A stretch of 64,000 nt of DNA from Rhizophagus clarus (GCA_015698045.1 BLAL01000180.1:868001-932000), one strand, 5' to 3'. Shown: positions 1-12,239, counted from the stretch's first letter. Translations and numbers: made by a program. The notes: a model not told the origin generated them from the letters alone.

Positions 1-47
1 CCAAAATTCTAAAATTTGTATAACAGTATGGAAGTATGAATATTTCC

Positions 48-410
48 AGATTCAGTGATCTAATTTTAATGATCTTACTCTCATTCAATTCGTCTTATCA
101 AGACAAAACTAATAATATGTATTGCAACACTCTAGTATCGATATTGACAAAGTTATCTCACTACAAATATTTAGTGATTATTGGTGTCAGAGCATGATTT
201 AGTGATTGGATTTTTACGTTCTTATTATCATTCGATTCGTCTCATTAAGATGAATCTAATGATGTATATTGCAGCATTCTAGCATTGATATTGATGAAGT
301 TATCTCACTGTAAATATTTAGTGATTATTGGTATCAGAGTACGATTTAGTGATTGGAGTTTTACGTTCTTATTATCATTAGATTCGTCTTGATAAGATGA
401 ATTAAATAAC
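48..410. repeat. 147-bp tandem repeat, about 2.5 copies
   Basis: The block containing TTAGTGATTATTGG recurs at 171 and 318, and ATTGCA at 121 and 268, giving an exact 147-bp period. A more diverged copy begins near 48 and a partial third copy ends near 410. The core pattern (a TCATTAAGATGAATCTAATG-like stretch, then a TTGCA motif, then TATTGA.GAAGTTAT) is also recognisable in the repeats at 2311-2725 and 46925-47676, so this is probably a remnant of the same non-autonomous element family. No coding potential was seen. Confidence 0.7.
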
Positions 411-2310
411 GGTAAGATCATCAAAATCGGATAACTAGTTGCAGAGTTATAGTTTACTAAATTTTTAAATATAATTCAGCCAAAATTTAGGTTAATTTTG
501 GCCAAATATTTTCGTAATATGAAATTAAATACAGAATCTGAAATTAAATACAGAATTCAGATCTTTTCTAATAAATTACTTAATAATTATGGAATTACAG
601 AATTACATAATTCCATAATACAAAATTAATTTCGAATACAAGTATAATAATTATATTTATATAATTAACTTATAATCTAGTAATCTGATTTTTATAAATT
701 TTTTTTTATTTTATAGTTTTTATTAAGCTCTACAAAACAAAAAATAGTTTAGTTAAATTGAGCTATTATATATATAGTAAAATAATTGCAAAAAACTGTT
801 TTAATATATAAATAATAATATTATATTATATATATTATATAATTTATAGTTAATCATAAGAATCTGATTTTTGGGTTAATCCTATTTCCTTATTAAATCA
901 GTTAATTTATTGGCCTATTGTTATTCAGTTTTTTTTATTTACTTATTTAAATTAACTTATTAACATTTATTTTTTTTATTTAGTAGATTACCAATTAATG
1001 CTATAATATTAATTTGTATATATAATTTTTAAAATATAATTAATAGGTTATATCTGATTATAATGATGTATAAAATCAATATAATTTATTGTTATCTAAT
1101 TATTTTTTTTTTATTTTTTAATTCAAAGATTGTATAATAACTTTATTGTATAATATTTAAAATAAATATTATTACAAATATAAAACCCACTTAGCACAGC
1201 TAAATGTAATTCGTGAATTAGTGGATATCATAATCTAAATTAACAAATTAAAAATAAAAATTTAAATTAATCTAAACTTAACCAAAAACTTCAATAATTT
1301 ATATTACTTATTCTAAACTATATAATAAAATAAATAAAATAAAATAAAATTGACCAACCAAATAACTAAATCTAAATTAATTCCAAATAATATCCTAAAA
1401 TTCATTAAATCCCTAACAATTTATCTCTATCATCTAATAAATTATTATTAAAAAATCTTGACAATAGTTTATAGGTTCAAACATAACAATTATCAGAATA
1501 TATAAAGACTCTCATTTGGGTAAAAGTACAGAATAAAGTATACATAAAGTGGTGTTTATGATTGAGAATTAGAGGTTTAAAAGGCAGAACTATATAGAGA
1601 TCATCTAGGATTATACTAACTTCTGTATGTGAAGAAATTATTGACTGTGTATGGATAAAGTGTGATTAAAAGGCTGGTGAAGAAGAAGTTTTATCTTGTT
1701 TGGAGATTCCTTTGGATTTTTTCTATTCAATGTTCAGTTTGCATCTGGTAAACCAAAAAATCTGTTTGAATAAACACACTAGTTTAATCATTATTTTGGT
1801 GTAAAATTAAATAGCCTTATTTTGTATAAGATTAAATCTTGTTTGTATATTTCAGAAGGCAGCAGTATCTATTTGACATATTATAGTGCATTAAAGAAGA
1901 TCGATAAATCTTTTAGAATCTCTAGAAAAATGATCTATCTACTGTCAAATTGATTGAAGAGTTAAAGCTGGAGTGTTTAGAAAGTCAACTAATTTGGAAA
2001 AGGAACTCTGTAAATAGATGGTATATTTGTATTCTAAAGATAATTATATATATACAGAAAATGATATGTTTAATTATTTCGTTATCTTCATCCTTACAAA
2101 ATTAGCATGAAAAGTTTTTATAAAGGCGATTCTTATGAATCTTTAACTAATGTCCTGTCAGTAATTGATTATATAGGAGTTTTATTATGTAATTATTAAT
2201 TTTATTATAATTGATTTATATTATTTGTTATTAATTTTATTTCAATTAATTATAAATACTAAATTAATAAGTCAAATAAATTATTACAAAATTTTTGTTA
2301 TATATACCTA
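411..2310. other. AT-rich gene-free stretch
   Basis: I see no credible coding region here. The sequence is A/T-dominated with short homopolymers and dispersed repeat debris. The only recognisable item is a repeat at 1098-1200, listed separately. The somewhat less AT-rich part at 1500-2050 has no long open frame and no recognisable domain. Confidence 0.5.
1098..1200 (-). repeat. Dispersed repeat with oligo(T) start (copy 1)
   Basis: An oligo(T) run is followed by TTAATTCAAAGAT, CTTTATTGTA, AATATTTAAAATAAATATTA and AAACCCA. The same order of words occurs at 55262-55352. Read on the minus strand it ends in oligo(A), so it may be the 3' end of a 5'-truncated retroposed element. That interpretation is inference. 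Confidence 0.5.
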
Positions 2311-2725
2311 TACATGAAGTCAAAATTAAAACCTAAAAGTCAAAATATTTTGACTTGGTAAGGTCAAAAGTCAAAATTAAAGTCAAAATAGTCAAAATTA
2401 CATCATAGTTATGTGATTTTTATAATTATAATTTAATACCAAATTTAAATTTGAATAACTCTATCAATATTGATACTACAAATATGCAACACATATTATT
2501 GGAATCCTCTCGATAAATTGAATCCAACCGTATAAAGATTATAAAAATTGGATTATTAGATATGGAGATTATTAACTTTAAATTTTAATATTATTGTTTA
2601 CGTTAAAAATCACATGACTATGATGTAATTTTGGTTATTTCGACTTTTGGAAGGACCCAGGTCAAAATCATTTTGACCATTTTGATTATTTTGGGGTTAA
2701 AATTAATCAATTTTAGTTTCATGTA
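2311..2725 (-). mobile_element. Non-autonomous element core, related to the hAT MITE at 46.9 kb
   Basis: The segment starts TACATGAAGTCAAAATTAAA and ends with the inverted TTTTAGTTTCATGTA. Its minus strand matches 47043-47646 through a GTCAAAATGATTTTGACC palindrome, CTTCCAAAAGTC, a CATGTGATTTTTA block, ACGGTTGGATTCA, and ATATGTGTTGCATATTTGTAG. It has one copy of the core that is duplicated at 47 kb. It lacks the outer CAGTGATGTGCA termini, so it is either a different subfamily or truncated. Confidence 0.7.
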
Positions 2726-2731
2726 TATATA

Positions 2732-2849
2732 TACCATACCATTTTAAAATTAAGCAACCTTTTTTTAAGCTTAATCCTAGTCAAAGTCCTATAATGTAGA
2801 TCAAGGTTGCTTATTTTTAGAAATTGTTTAATTTTAAAATGGTATGGTA
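2732..2849. mobile_element. Short foldback element flanked by TA
   Basis: It begins TA|CCATACCATTTTAAAATTA and ends AATTTTAAAATGGTATGG|TA. A further matching arm (AAGCAACCTT / AAGGTTGCTT) lies just inside, so the 118 bp fold into a near-complete hairpin. TA on both sides fits a Tc1/mariner-type MITE, although palindromic termini alone could also create this appearance. Confidence 0.55.
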
Positions 2850-4735
2850 ACTAAAACTACACAAATTTTTTTTTTGATTTTGACTAGTTCAAATTTAATA
2901 AAATGAAATTTTGAAACTTATTTTTTCAGAAAGTTTCAAATTTATTTGAAATTTAGATATTCAAATTGAAGTTAATAAAAAAAATAAAAAAATTAGAAAA
3001 ATTTTTTTTTAAAAAGTTATAAATTTTTTTAAAACTTACTTGAAATTTAGAAATTCCAATATTCAAATAAAAGTTTAATTTTTAGAAACTATTATGATAA
3101 TTTACTTTAATAATTCAGATTTAAGAAATTCATATCATCAAAAAGAAAAAAATACATTATTTAATCATATTTTTTTAAATTCATCTAATACAAATACCTT
3201 GAAAAATGAACTTACTTGATATATTAATATAAAATATGTCAATTCTGATATAAACTCCATATAAATGGTAGATTAAAAAAAATATATTATTTCCATTATT
3301 GTATAATTTTATCTGAAAATATTTCCATATTTTTGCAATTTTTATTCTAAGTAAATATCTTTTTTTAGATACTGAAAACTATATTTATTTTAACTTATCA
3401 AATACATTTTAATCTCAATTTTCTTTACAATATAGTATTTTTAAAGAGAAATATGAAAGTAATGAATATATTTCCACCTAATGAAATATAAATATTTGAA
3501 TTTTGAAATTAATTTCTTAATAGTTTTATAATTTAAACTTTTTCTAATACTAATAATTTAATATTTAATAATTTGAAATCATTATTAAAATTTAATAATA
3601 ATAGTTTTAATACATAAATAATAATATTTGCTTTCATATTTAGTAAATTTAATAATAAATAATAGTATATATACATTAATAGTAATACATATTGTAAATA
3701 GTAAATACATTATTTATTTTTTTTTTAATTAAAAATTATTTTATTATTTGGGTAATGGATGTTTGAATTAGTTTAGGCTGGAAGTATTGCATGTAGAATA
3801 GAAGTAATTGCTATGTAATCCTATCTAATCTAATAAATATATATCCAATTTCAACACCTTAAAAAAAAAAAAAATTTTATTATTTAAAACTAGATTAATT
3901 ATTAATTGAATTATCTAAGTGATCTAAACTCTAATTAATTAAATAATCTAAGTGATTTATATTTGTCATTAAAATTAATTATGATATATGAAATTTATAC
4001 TACCATAATACCATTTTATTACAAAAATGCTATAATTATTTTATAAGTTATTGAATACCAATTTTGATTTTTTAAGGCCAAATTCTCATTTTATCATAAT
4101 GCTATAATTGATAAATATAGCATTTTAACAATACCTATAAAATGATCTGGATTTAGATTAATCAAATAATTTGAATAATCCTATATAATCAAATTCAGTC
4201 AATTAATAATTTTAAAAATGGCTAATTAATTAATTGATAAAAATATGACTGATTTAGACTTTTATATATAAGTGAGCTAATTAATCATAACAGTTACTGG
4301 AAATGTCACAAAAAAATAAGACAAATTTTTTTTATTAAGGTTAGCAAAAAAAAATTTGTGGCACAGTATCCTCTTCAAATGTATAGCGCATGTATATAAT
4401 TAAAGTTGGCCAAAATTAATTAAGTCTGGTTAAATTTGCTGATCAATAATTCATAATTCTGGCCAAAATTTTGCTAATTCTGGCCAACCTCGTAATTTCA
4501 GCCTAAATTAAGTTAAAATTGAAAAAATACAGATCAAATATAGCATTACATTTATATAATATAGTACTTTAATTTAAAAGCAAAAATATAAACTTATTAA
4601 GTGCCTTTACGATTTTATAAAAAAAAATTCCCATTTAATCTTTATTATTCAACTTGAATCTTTATTTAAAAATAGTCTATTTTCTTTATTAAAATAATAA
4701 AAAATTAAAGATCAGAAATTAATATCGTTACAAAA
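2850..4735. other. AT-rich gene-free stretch
   Basis: No coding region could be supported. The region holds A/T homopolymers and low-complexity sequence. Between 4000 and 4150 the words ATGCTATAAT and TATAGCATTTTA form an imperfect inverted repeat, and CTGGCCAAAATTTTGC-like words near 4430-4490 recur near 13330 and 55700. Confidence 0.5.
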
Positions 4736-4739
4736 AATG

Positions 4740-5420
4740 CTAATTCCCCCATAAGTATTAATCATCGCATTATAAAATTTGATATACAAGTAATTTAGAC
4801 CCTCCTGAACAATATTACTTAAGCAATAAAAGGCAATTTACTTTGACCAAAGTGTTGAAATTATGCTCTAAAATTTCTAAATGAGTGAGAAAATATAAAC
4901 ATTAATTTCTCCATATATATTAATCATAGTATTATAAAATTTAAGATACGAATAGATCTAACCTGCCTAAACAACTCTACTTAAGCAACAAAATGTAGTT
5001 TACTTTGATCAAAGTATTGAAATTACGCTCTGAAGTCACTAAACAGATGTAAAAAAATTTAGAAATTGAAAATTAGTGCAGTTTTGTAAAATATATATTA
5101 CTCTATAAATGTTTATTATATACTTAAAAAATTTATAATATAAATATATTTGACACTTCTGAACAACATAACATAAGCCGCAGTAAGCAATTTCATTTTG
5201 CCAATATACCAAAATTACGCTTTAAATATGTAAAATAGATTTAGTTGTCAGTTCCATTATAAAAACGCGAGTTTTTTTTCAAATATTATACCTATATTTA
5301 TAAAATTTAAGATCCAAGTATTTTGGATTTTGCTAAACAACTTTACTTAAGCAATAAAAGGTACTTTACTTTGATCAAGGTGATGAAATTTCGTTCTAAA
5401 AATTTATGTATATTTAAAAA
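4740..5420. repeat. Degenerate tandem repeat, four units of about 160-190 bp
   Basis: The marker AACAA....ACTTAAGCAA.AAA followed by TTTACTTTGA.CAAAGT and GAAATTACGCTCTAAA occurs at 4808, 4970, 5162 and 5336, with spacings of 162, 192 and 174. The units are strongly diverged. An 82-codon open frame over the last unit is a by-product of the repeat and is not called as a gene. Confidence 0.7.
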
Positions 5421-6775
5421 TAATGTGTTTTTTTTAGTTTTTCATGTTTTATACAAAAACTACCTGAATAACCGCTATTACAAGCTTAGAAAAACTTTTT
5501 CTACTCGTAAAATTACATATATTTTTACTTTTAAAACTGCATATTTTTTTATTTCTCAACTTCAATCTTGAAAAAAGTGTGTTTTTAAGAAGAGTTTTTC
5601 GTACGTTATAAAAAAAATTTTATTATTCAAGATCGGAAAGTAAGAATAGAAATTGATAGAACACATGATAATCTATCAATTTCTTAATTTGTATAAGTGT
5701 AGTACATTAAAAAATTTAATGTTTAACTACTAAATGAAGTAATACGATTGATGTTATGCAAGATAATTTTAATATGAAAATGATCTGCATGTGACATTTC
5801 CGGTGACTGATAATGAAGAATTAAAAATTTAAAAAAGAAACAGAAAAAATAAGAGAACTAAAATTGGAATTATTAAAAAATATTTTGATATTTCAGAGTC
5901 AGGTTAATTTTGATGAGATGATTGATAATAAATAAATAATAAACAGAGAAAAAAAAAAAAGATTTTTTATATATTTTACAATTAAGTAGTTTTATATTAC
6001 AATTAAAATGAATAATATGATAAAAAATAAATTTAAAAAATATTATAACTTTCAAATTTATTTGATTTTATTTTCTAATCTATTAAAAAAGTTTAAAATT
6101 AATATTATAAGTAATTTAGTAATTTATATAAATAAAAGGATATCTAAATAATATGCAAATTTTTTTTATTCACTAATCAAATGACATCAAATAAGGGATT
6201 AATCAGATAGAATCTAGGTTACTAGATTCAACCTGATTGATCTCCTATTTTTTTTATTTACTAAATTTTAAAATTTTGATTGCTACCAAAAAATGGCACA
6301 AAAGGAGAACACTAAAGTTTTAATCAGAGTATTCAAATAGGTTACAATCGGATATATCATATTAATTACCAATAGGATATTTCCTATTGTTTACTATTGA
6401 CATACCGATTAATAACTTTTAACATAATTTTCATCAATAAAAATAGACTGATTTGTATAAATTTTATAATTAATTCAACATTGGATATCAAAAATACATT
6501 CAAAATAGTAACCTTTATTATTATTTATTTAACCCTATTGTTTTTATTACTAATTACATATATAATGTGAAGATATTATAAAAATTACAAGTTTCTATAT
6601 ACAGTACTAGAAAAAAATTTGTTATACACTCCTTACATAGTGCCAAAACTGTTAAAACTGCTTCAGCATTTGGCTTAGATTTGACACTAGTATTGTATTA
6701 TAGTTTCAGTATAGTATCAGCTTTTAATATCCAAAGACTAAGAGCTTGATAATCTAAAATAAAACAATAAGAAAT
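5421..6775. other. AT-rich gene-free stretch
   Basis: No gene could be supported. A short hairpin GAATCTAG/TAGATTC lies near 6209-6230. Confidence 0.45.
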
Positions 6776-6779
6776 GTTA

Positions 6780-7812
6780 CATTTCTTTAATAATAAAAGA
6801 ATTTCCTTCTCCCATTCCCATTCCCATTCCCATTTCCTATTCCTTACATTTCAAGTCCAGATTCGTCTGAAGAATCCAGTAATATAAAAAAATAAAGAAA
6901 GAAATATTAGTACATTTCTTTAATATTAAAAGAATTCTTTATTCTTTCTATTGCTTACATTCCAAGTCCAGGTTCGTCTAAATAGTCTGACAGCCTATAA
7001 AAAGAAAAGAAGTAATATTAGAAACGTTTCTATTAATAATGAAGTAAAACCTTTTCCCTATTATTTACCTCAGTTTCAAAATCCAATTCATAGTATTCGT
7101 CTGGCAACCTATAAAAAAGAAAAGAAACGTTAAAGACATTTCTATTAAAATAATCAAATACAATTTTTTCTCCCTTACTTGCCTCAATTCCAAAGTCTGG
7201 TTTGTAGTATTCGTCTGGCAATCTACAAAAAAAGAAAACAAGAAACATTAGAAATGTTTCTATTAAAATAATCAAATACAATTTCCCCTTCTTTACTTGC
7301 TTTAATTTTAAAGTTCAGTTTGTATTATTCATCCAGCAACCTACAAAAAAAAGAAGAAATATTAATGTTTCTATTAATAATGAAGCAGAACTTTTTTCCC
7401 TCTCATTTACCTTAATTTTAAAGTTCAGTTCATATTATTTGTCTGGCAACCTATAAAAAAGAGAAAAAATCTTAGAAACATTTCTATTAATAACAAAGCA
7501 GAACTGTTCTCCTCCTATTTACCTTAATTCCAAAAGTCTGGTTTGTAGTATTCGTCTAGTAACCTACAAAAAAAGAAAATAAGAAACATTAGAAATATTT
7601 CTATTAAAATAATCAAATACAATTTCCCCTTCTTCACTTGCTTCAATTTTAAAGTTCAGTTTGTATTATTCATCCAGCAACCTACAAAAAAGAGAAGAAA
7701 TATTGGAAATGTTTCTATTAACAATGAAGCAGAACTTTCTCCCTTCTATTTACCTCAATTCCAAAAGTTCAGTTCATAGTATTTGTCTGGTAATCTATAA
7801 AAAAGAAAAAAA
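6780..7812 (-). repeat. Tandem exon-intron-like array A, about nine 115-bp units
   Basis: The marker GTCTGGCAACCTA recurs about every 110-120 bp (near 6860, 6971, 7093, 7207, 7325, 7434, 7548, 7664, 7780). On the minus strand each unit reads as a pyrimidine tract ending TATAG or GTAG, then about 40 nt of exon-like sequence (codable as LPDEYYELDFETE in the clearest unit), then GTAAATAA or GCAAGTAA like a 5' splice site. The intron-like part contains a hairpin GAAACATT/AATGTTTC overlapping a CTAAT branch-site-like word. A related array in the opposite orientation is at 36.9-37.8 kb. Whether it is transcribed is unknown. Confidence 0.6.
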
Positions 7813-8110
7813 TAATATTTTTTTTAAAAAAAAACTGAATAAATAATTTTTTTTAAAAAAAAAAATCCAAATAAATAATTTTTTTTTAAAAAAAAAAACT
7901 GAATAAGTTTTTGTTTTTTTTAAAAAGGAAAAATTAGTTTTAAATAACTGAAAATAAGAAAATTTTTTTTAAAAAAAATGAAAAGTTGAAATTCAAAAAC
8001 TAATCATTTTTTTATTTTACAAGTTCTAATCTCTTTCTTACGTAAAAGTAAAAATAATAAAATTTTTTTTAAAAAAAAAAAAAAATAAAAAAAAAGATTA
8101 TTAATGATCA
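7813..8110. repeat. A/T homopolymer cluster
   Basis: Alternating oligo(T) and oligo(A) runs of 8-14 bases separated by short spacers such as CTGAATAA. Low complexity with no coding potential. Confidence 0.8.
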
Positions 8111-8454
8111 GTAAATCAGCGATATCAAAATTGATCAAACTAATCAGAAATCTCTATATATATTATATGATATACTATGTTGAAACATTAAAATAGTTTT
8201 AGTAGGCAACTTAAAGCTATTTTCCCTAAAAAAAAATAAGAAAAAAGAAAAAAAGTTTAATATAACGTTTTTTTAAATAAATTAAAGTTAGTAAATTTTG
8301 ATAATTGAACTTACTTATTGGGATTCTAGTATCTAACTTCAGAATCATTTTCCCTAAAAAAGAAAAAGAAAAAATGATATAACGTTTTTTTACCATTTTG
8401 TTTTCAAATTATAAAATATACCTGTATATTCAGATTAATTCTGACTGGTTTTCT

Positions 8455-8605
8455 ATAAATAAAAGAGAGAGGGGAAAAAGAAGAGTGATGAAAGGGAAGT
8501 GGAAGGTGAAGGACGAAGGATGGATAGGAAGACAAAAGAAAGTAAAAGGACAAAGTAAATGAAAAGGAAAGGGAAGAAAGTATGAATAGTTTAAAAAAGT
8601 CAAAA
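8455..8605. repeat. Purine-rich tract
   Basis: The plus strand is almost pure G/A (GAAAGGGAAGTGGAAGG-type words). The open frame on the other strand exists only because the composition lacks stop codons. Similar tracts occur at 14935-15130 and, in the pyrimidine orientation, at 37860-38660. Confidence 0.75.
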
Positions 8606-8609
8606 AAAA

Positions 8610-10149
8610 GTTTAATCAATTATCAAGATTATATCATGTGATTTAAAATTAAAGCTAATTTTAACTTTTGCCAGAAAAACTAATTATTATATAACTATAA
8701 TGAATTAATATAAAATATGTAACTTAAAAATAGTACACTATTTGACTTCAATTAGTATAAAATATATAACTATTCGTCTTAATTTAGGTTGAGTGTATTT
8801 AAATCAATCGCAAATTTAATAACAACTAGCTACTTTTATTTAATTAAAATATAGTTAACAATTGGGTAATTACTGATTGATGCCTGATTTTAACATTTAT
8901 TTTAAAAGTAAGCAATCAGTAAATTTAAATTAAAAAATAGTTATCAATCAAATAATAACCTAATTGATACCTGATTAAAATATGAACAAATTTCTAACTA
9001 TTGAACAAATCAGGTGACCAATCAAAAAAAATTATCAATCAGGTAGGTATCCAATTGGTCAGCGTTTTACTTGTGATTATTTGTATATTCTAACATTTGT
9101 TAAATAAATTTGCTATTTTTTAAATTATTTTGCAAGTAAATTTACCTGTAATTTTATTTTTTAATTAAAAGTATTTTTAAGTTTTTTTTTTAATATTTTA
9201 TTAAATAAAATAATATTTTTGTAATAAATTCTATAGTATTTTTTAAGTAAAAATTAAAAAAAAATTTAATTAGATTAATGATTTTTAAAGTAAACAATCT
9301 ATAAATTATTATAAATAGGATCAATTTCTTTAAAATTAAAATATTTTTTTATTTACTAATTTTAGAAATATAAAACTACTATTATTTGTTATATCTTAAT
9401 AAAAAGAATCTAATAAAATAAAGTCCAATTTTTTATAACATTAGGTAATAAAATATCTTTTAATATCTAAAAATCTATAAAATAATATAATTTTTTATTT
9501 ACTAAATTCTTAAATACAATTTTATTACCATTAGATATGTTTTAATAAGAGGAATCTAATAAACTAAATTTTATTTTTTTATGATCATAAAATCTTAAAA
9601 TATCTTGAAAATTCTAAAATTTTTAAAATTAATTTCAATTTTTACAATTTAAAAAATAATTACTATCATTTAATTTGCCTACTATTATTATAAATAAAAA
9701 TAAATAAATCAATTTGTAACTTAACTTATTTTAAATTTTAATAACACAAATTTTAATTTTTAGTATTAAAGAATATTATTATCACAAAACTATATTTTAA
9801 AAGAAATTTTATAAGGATATAATATATTTAAATTATTAGTAAATTAATTTTAAAAATATTTTTTATATTTAATCAAAATATTTTAAATATCTGTTAATAT
9901 TACAATTCAAAAATTAAGTATATTTTTTATATAATTTAAAATTATTTGTTATTATAAAACACTATTTTAAATAAATCATTTATATAATTTCAGTATATTT
10001 AATAATATTATTTATTAAATAAGGATATTTTAACCATATAATTAATATATTTTAAGAATATAGATTTTTTATAGAAATATTACAATTAAAATATTTTAAA
10101 AATTACAAGATTGTTTACTTGTATAATATTATTATTTGATCAGACAAAT
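8610..10149. other. AT-rich gene-free stretch
   Basis: No gene could be supported. Short ATCAATCAGGT-like words repeat between 8870 and 9060. The rest is low-complexity A/T. Confidence 0.5.
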
Positions 10150-10868
10150 TTATTAAAATTGTAGTATATAATAAAATGTATACAAAGGATATATGATATT
10201 ATTAAATAATCAAAAATGATATAAATATCTTTTCTTTTAAATTTGGAAAGCAAATTTATTTTTATTTATATATTTTTTATTATTTACAATTTTTATGTTA
10301 ATTTTAAAAGCAAATTCTATTTTTATTATAACTTAATAAAAAAATATACATTTGATATTTGTTTGCTACTATTTTATAAAATAGTATTTAGACTGTATAA
10401 TATGAATATCAGTATCAGTCATAGCCTAAAAAAATATGAGTCTTCAACCAATATTTAATATAAACTGAACCTAATTACAATAAAAATAATTATCTAATAA
10501 ATATAATTATCTTTTACAATACATAAATAAGTTTATCCTTTTCTTACGATCATAATATATGACTAAAATTGATTAAATTCATCAAATTAAAATATAAATA
10601 TAAATATTAATTATAAAAATTTTATTATAGTATAATTACTCAGTTTCTTCTAAAATCTTGTTCTAAATTTATAATAATATCTTTAGCCAGTTTACATCTA
10701 CAGTCACTACTCAAAGATTTTATAAATATCAAAAATCAGTTAAAATATTAGACAAATATATTTAATTTATAAAAAGTATTTTTATTTATTTACTTACATA
10801 GTAGTTTCTTATAAGGTTTGCCTGCACTATTGCCCAGAAACCCTCATATGAAATATTTTATGATTTAT
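10150..10868 (-). pseudogene. Hypermutated inverted copy of the Myb/SANT gene region
   Basis: This segment is the reverse complement of 19985-20758, covering the distal part of exon 2, exons 3 and 4 and the 3' flank of the small Myb/SANT-like gene. The differences are overwhelmingly C-to-T and G-to-A: TACGGCGTGGACGTC in the intact copy corresponds to TATAATATGAATATC here, and CAGTATCAGTCACAGCC to CAGTATCAGTCATAGCC. CpG sites are nearly all lost and other C or G positions are changed too. Splice sites and coding sequence are destroyed. The homology stops abruptly at about 10868, within the part that would be exon 2. This is what RIP or methylation-driven deamination would leave, though which one acted is inference. 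Confidence 0.8.
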
Positions 10869-10879
10869 AATATCTATAA

Positions 10880-11260
10880 CTCTTAATACTAGTTGAGTTT
10901 TTTCTGTATCATTTTCACCAATCAACAAATAATATTTTTCTTGTATATTACCTGCTAGCATACTAAAAATTTCTTGATATTCTTCTCTTGCAAAATAAGA
11001 TTCTTTATTTTTGATTTAAAAGATAAGCAGATTTTAAAATGATTGTAATACTTTATAGACTTTATGTTATTCATACCTTTAATAGAAAATAATGATGTTA
11101 AAAAGATAATTTAGATAAATCAAAGTAAATGGATCAATTAAAATTTTATGCTTACTAAGTATAATACATTATACTACCAAATCTAATGCAGCTATATCTA
11201 TAACTGTAGTTAATATAGCATCATCAATACAAGGAGAAAATAAATTGGAAATAGGAATAT
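10880..11260 (-). pseudogene. Decayed P-loop ATPase-like fragment
   Basis: On the minus strand an open stretch reads YYLLIGENDTEKTQLV, followed by LRVIDIINHK. It resembles a Walker A region (GxxGxGKT) in which two glycines have become D and E; each change needs only a G-to-A transition, the same bias as in the adjoining decayed copy. Upstream on the same strand is SPCIDDAILTTVIDIAALDLV followed by an intron-like gap. No intact frame remains. The family cannot be named from this fragment. Confidence 0.4.
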
Positions 11261-11734
11261 TATATTTTTACATCTACTTGAGGTGGTAGTTTTTAACTAC
11301 CATGTGGTAAAATTTTTTTTTTAAAAAAAAAAAAAAGTTAATTTTTTATAAATTCAAAGTTTTTTCAAAATAATTTAATTTAAATTAATTTGGATATGAA
11401 TCTTAAATACTAGTAGCATTCGTATCTTTATTATAAAATCTTTTCTATTATTAAATGAAATTAATTTTAAATGAATTATTAAATAAAATAAGATCATATT
11501 TTTTAGAGTTAATGTTAATGATCAATAATGAATTAATTCTAAATTGCATGTTTTTGATAATTTTATTTAGGTAAGAAAAATTTGTAAAATATTATTATTA
11601 AAGATTAATTTATCAGCTAATTTTACAAATTGATATAATTGAATCATTATCAAATATTATGAATAAATCTTTAAAAAAAAATTTTAGAAAAGAATGACAA
11701 AATTTAATATTTATTTTTACTTATATAATACATA
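11261..11734. other. AT-rich spacer left of the large element
   Basis: Low-complexity A/T sequence with an oligo(T)-oligo(A) hairpin near 11311-11340. No gene was seen. Confidence 0.5.
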
Positions 11735-11770
11735 CATCAGGAAATTTTATAGTGCGAAAAGTTGCGCAAG
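11735..11770 (+). repeat. Left terminal inverted repeat
   Basis: It starts CATCAGGAAATTTTATAG and continues with GCGAAAA and TTGCG. It matches the reverse complement of 21397-21432 at 33 of 36 positions. The bases immediately outside do not pair. Confidence 0.75.
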
Positions 11771-11779
11771 ATTACGCAT

Positions 11780-12160
11780 CGTAATATTTCGTAAGTTTCC
11801 AGACCCGCCGCAAGTTTGCGGAAGAGTAATATTTCGTAACTTTTTAAAATATTTCGAAATATTATGATATGCAAAGTTTCGTAATTTTACGGTTCGTAAT
11901 ATTCCGTAATTTTACGCATTCGCAATATTTCGTAATTTTACATAATATTTCGTAAGTTTCCAGACCCGCCGCAAGTTTGCGTAAGCGTAATATTTTGTAA
12001 CTTTTTAAAATATTTCGAAATATTACGATATGCAAAGTTTCGTAATTTTACGGTTCGTAATATTGTGTAATTTTATTGCGTAATATTTCGCAACTTTTTA
12101 AAATATTTTGACGATTCGTAATTTTACATAAATATTTTGTAATGTTTCAAAATTCATTTT
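11780..12160. repeat. Left subterminal repeats (CGTAATATTTCG motif)
   Basis: A 161-bp unit containing GTAAGTTTCCAGACCCGCCG is duplicated (11791 and 11952). Throughout, words such as CGTAATATTTCG, CGTAATTTTACG and TTTCGAAATATT are repeated in both orientations. The same words build the 50-bp repeats at the right end. Subterminal motif clusters of this kind are transposase-binding arrays in CACTA-type elements; that role here is inference. Confidence 0.7.
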
Positions 12161-12239
12161 TGTACTATAAGTTTATATAATGTATATTTTATTAGATATA
12201 ATATGAATTAAATTATAAAAATTACAAGTATTTATTACT

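Noticed and set aside
5323..5571. 82-codon plus frame
   Set aside because: Coincides with a unit of a degenerate tandem repeat and lacks any recognisable feature.
7033..7281. 82-codon minus frame with repeated PDEYY motifs
   Set aside because: It reads through two array units including their intron-like parts; it is described as part of array A instead of as a gene.
8404..8619. 71-codon minus frame
   Set aside because: Product of a purine-rich tract with few stop codons.
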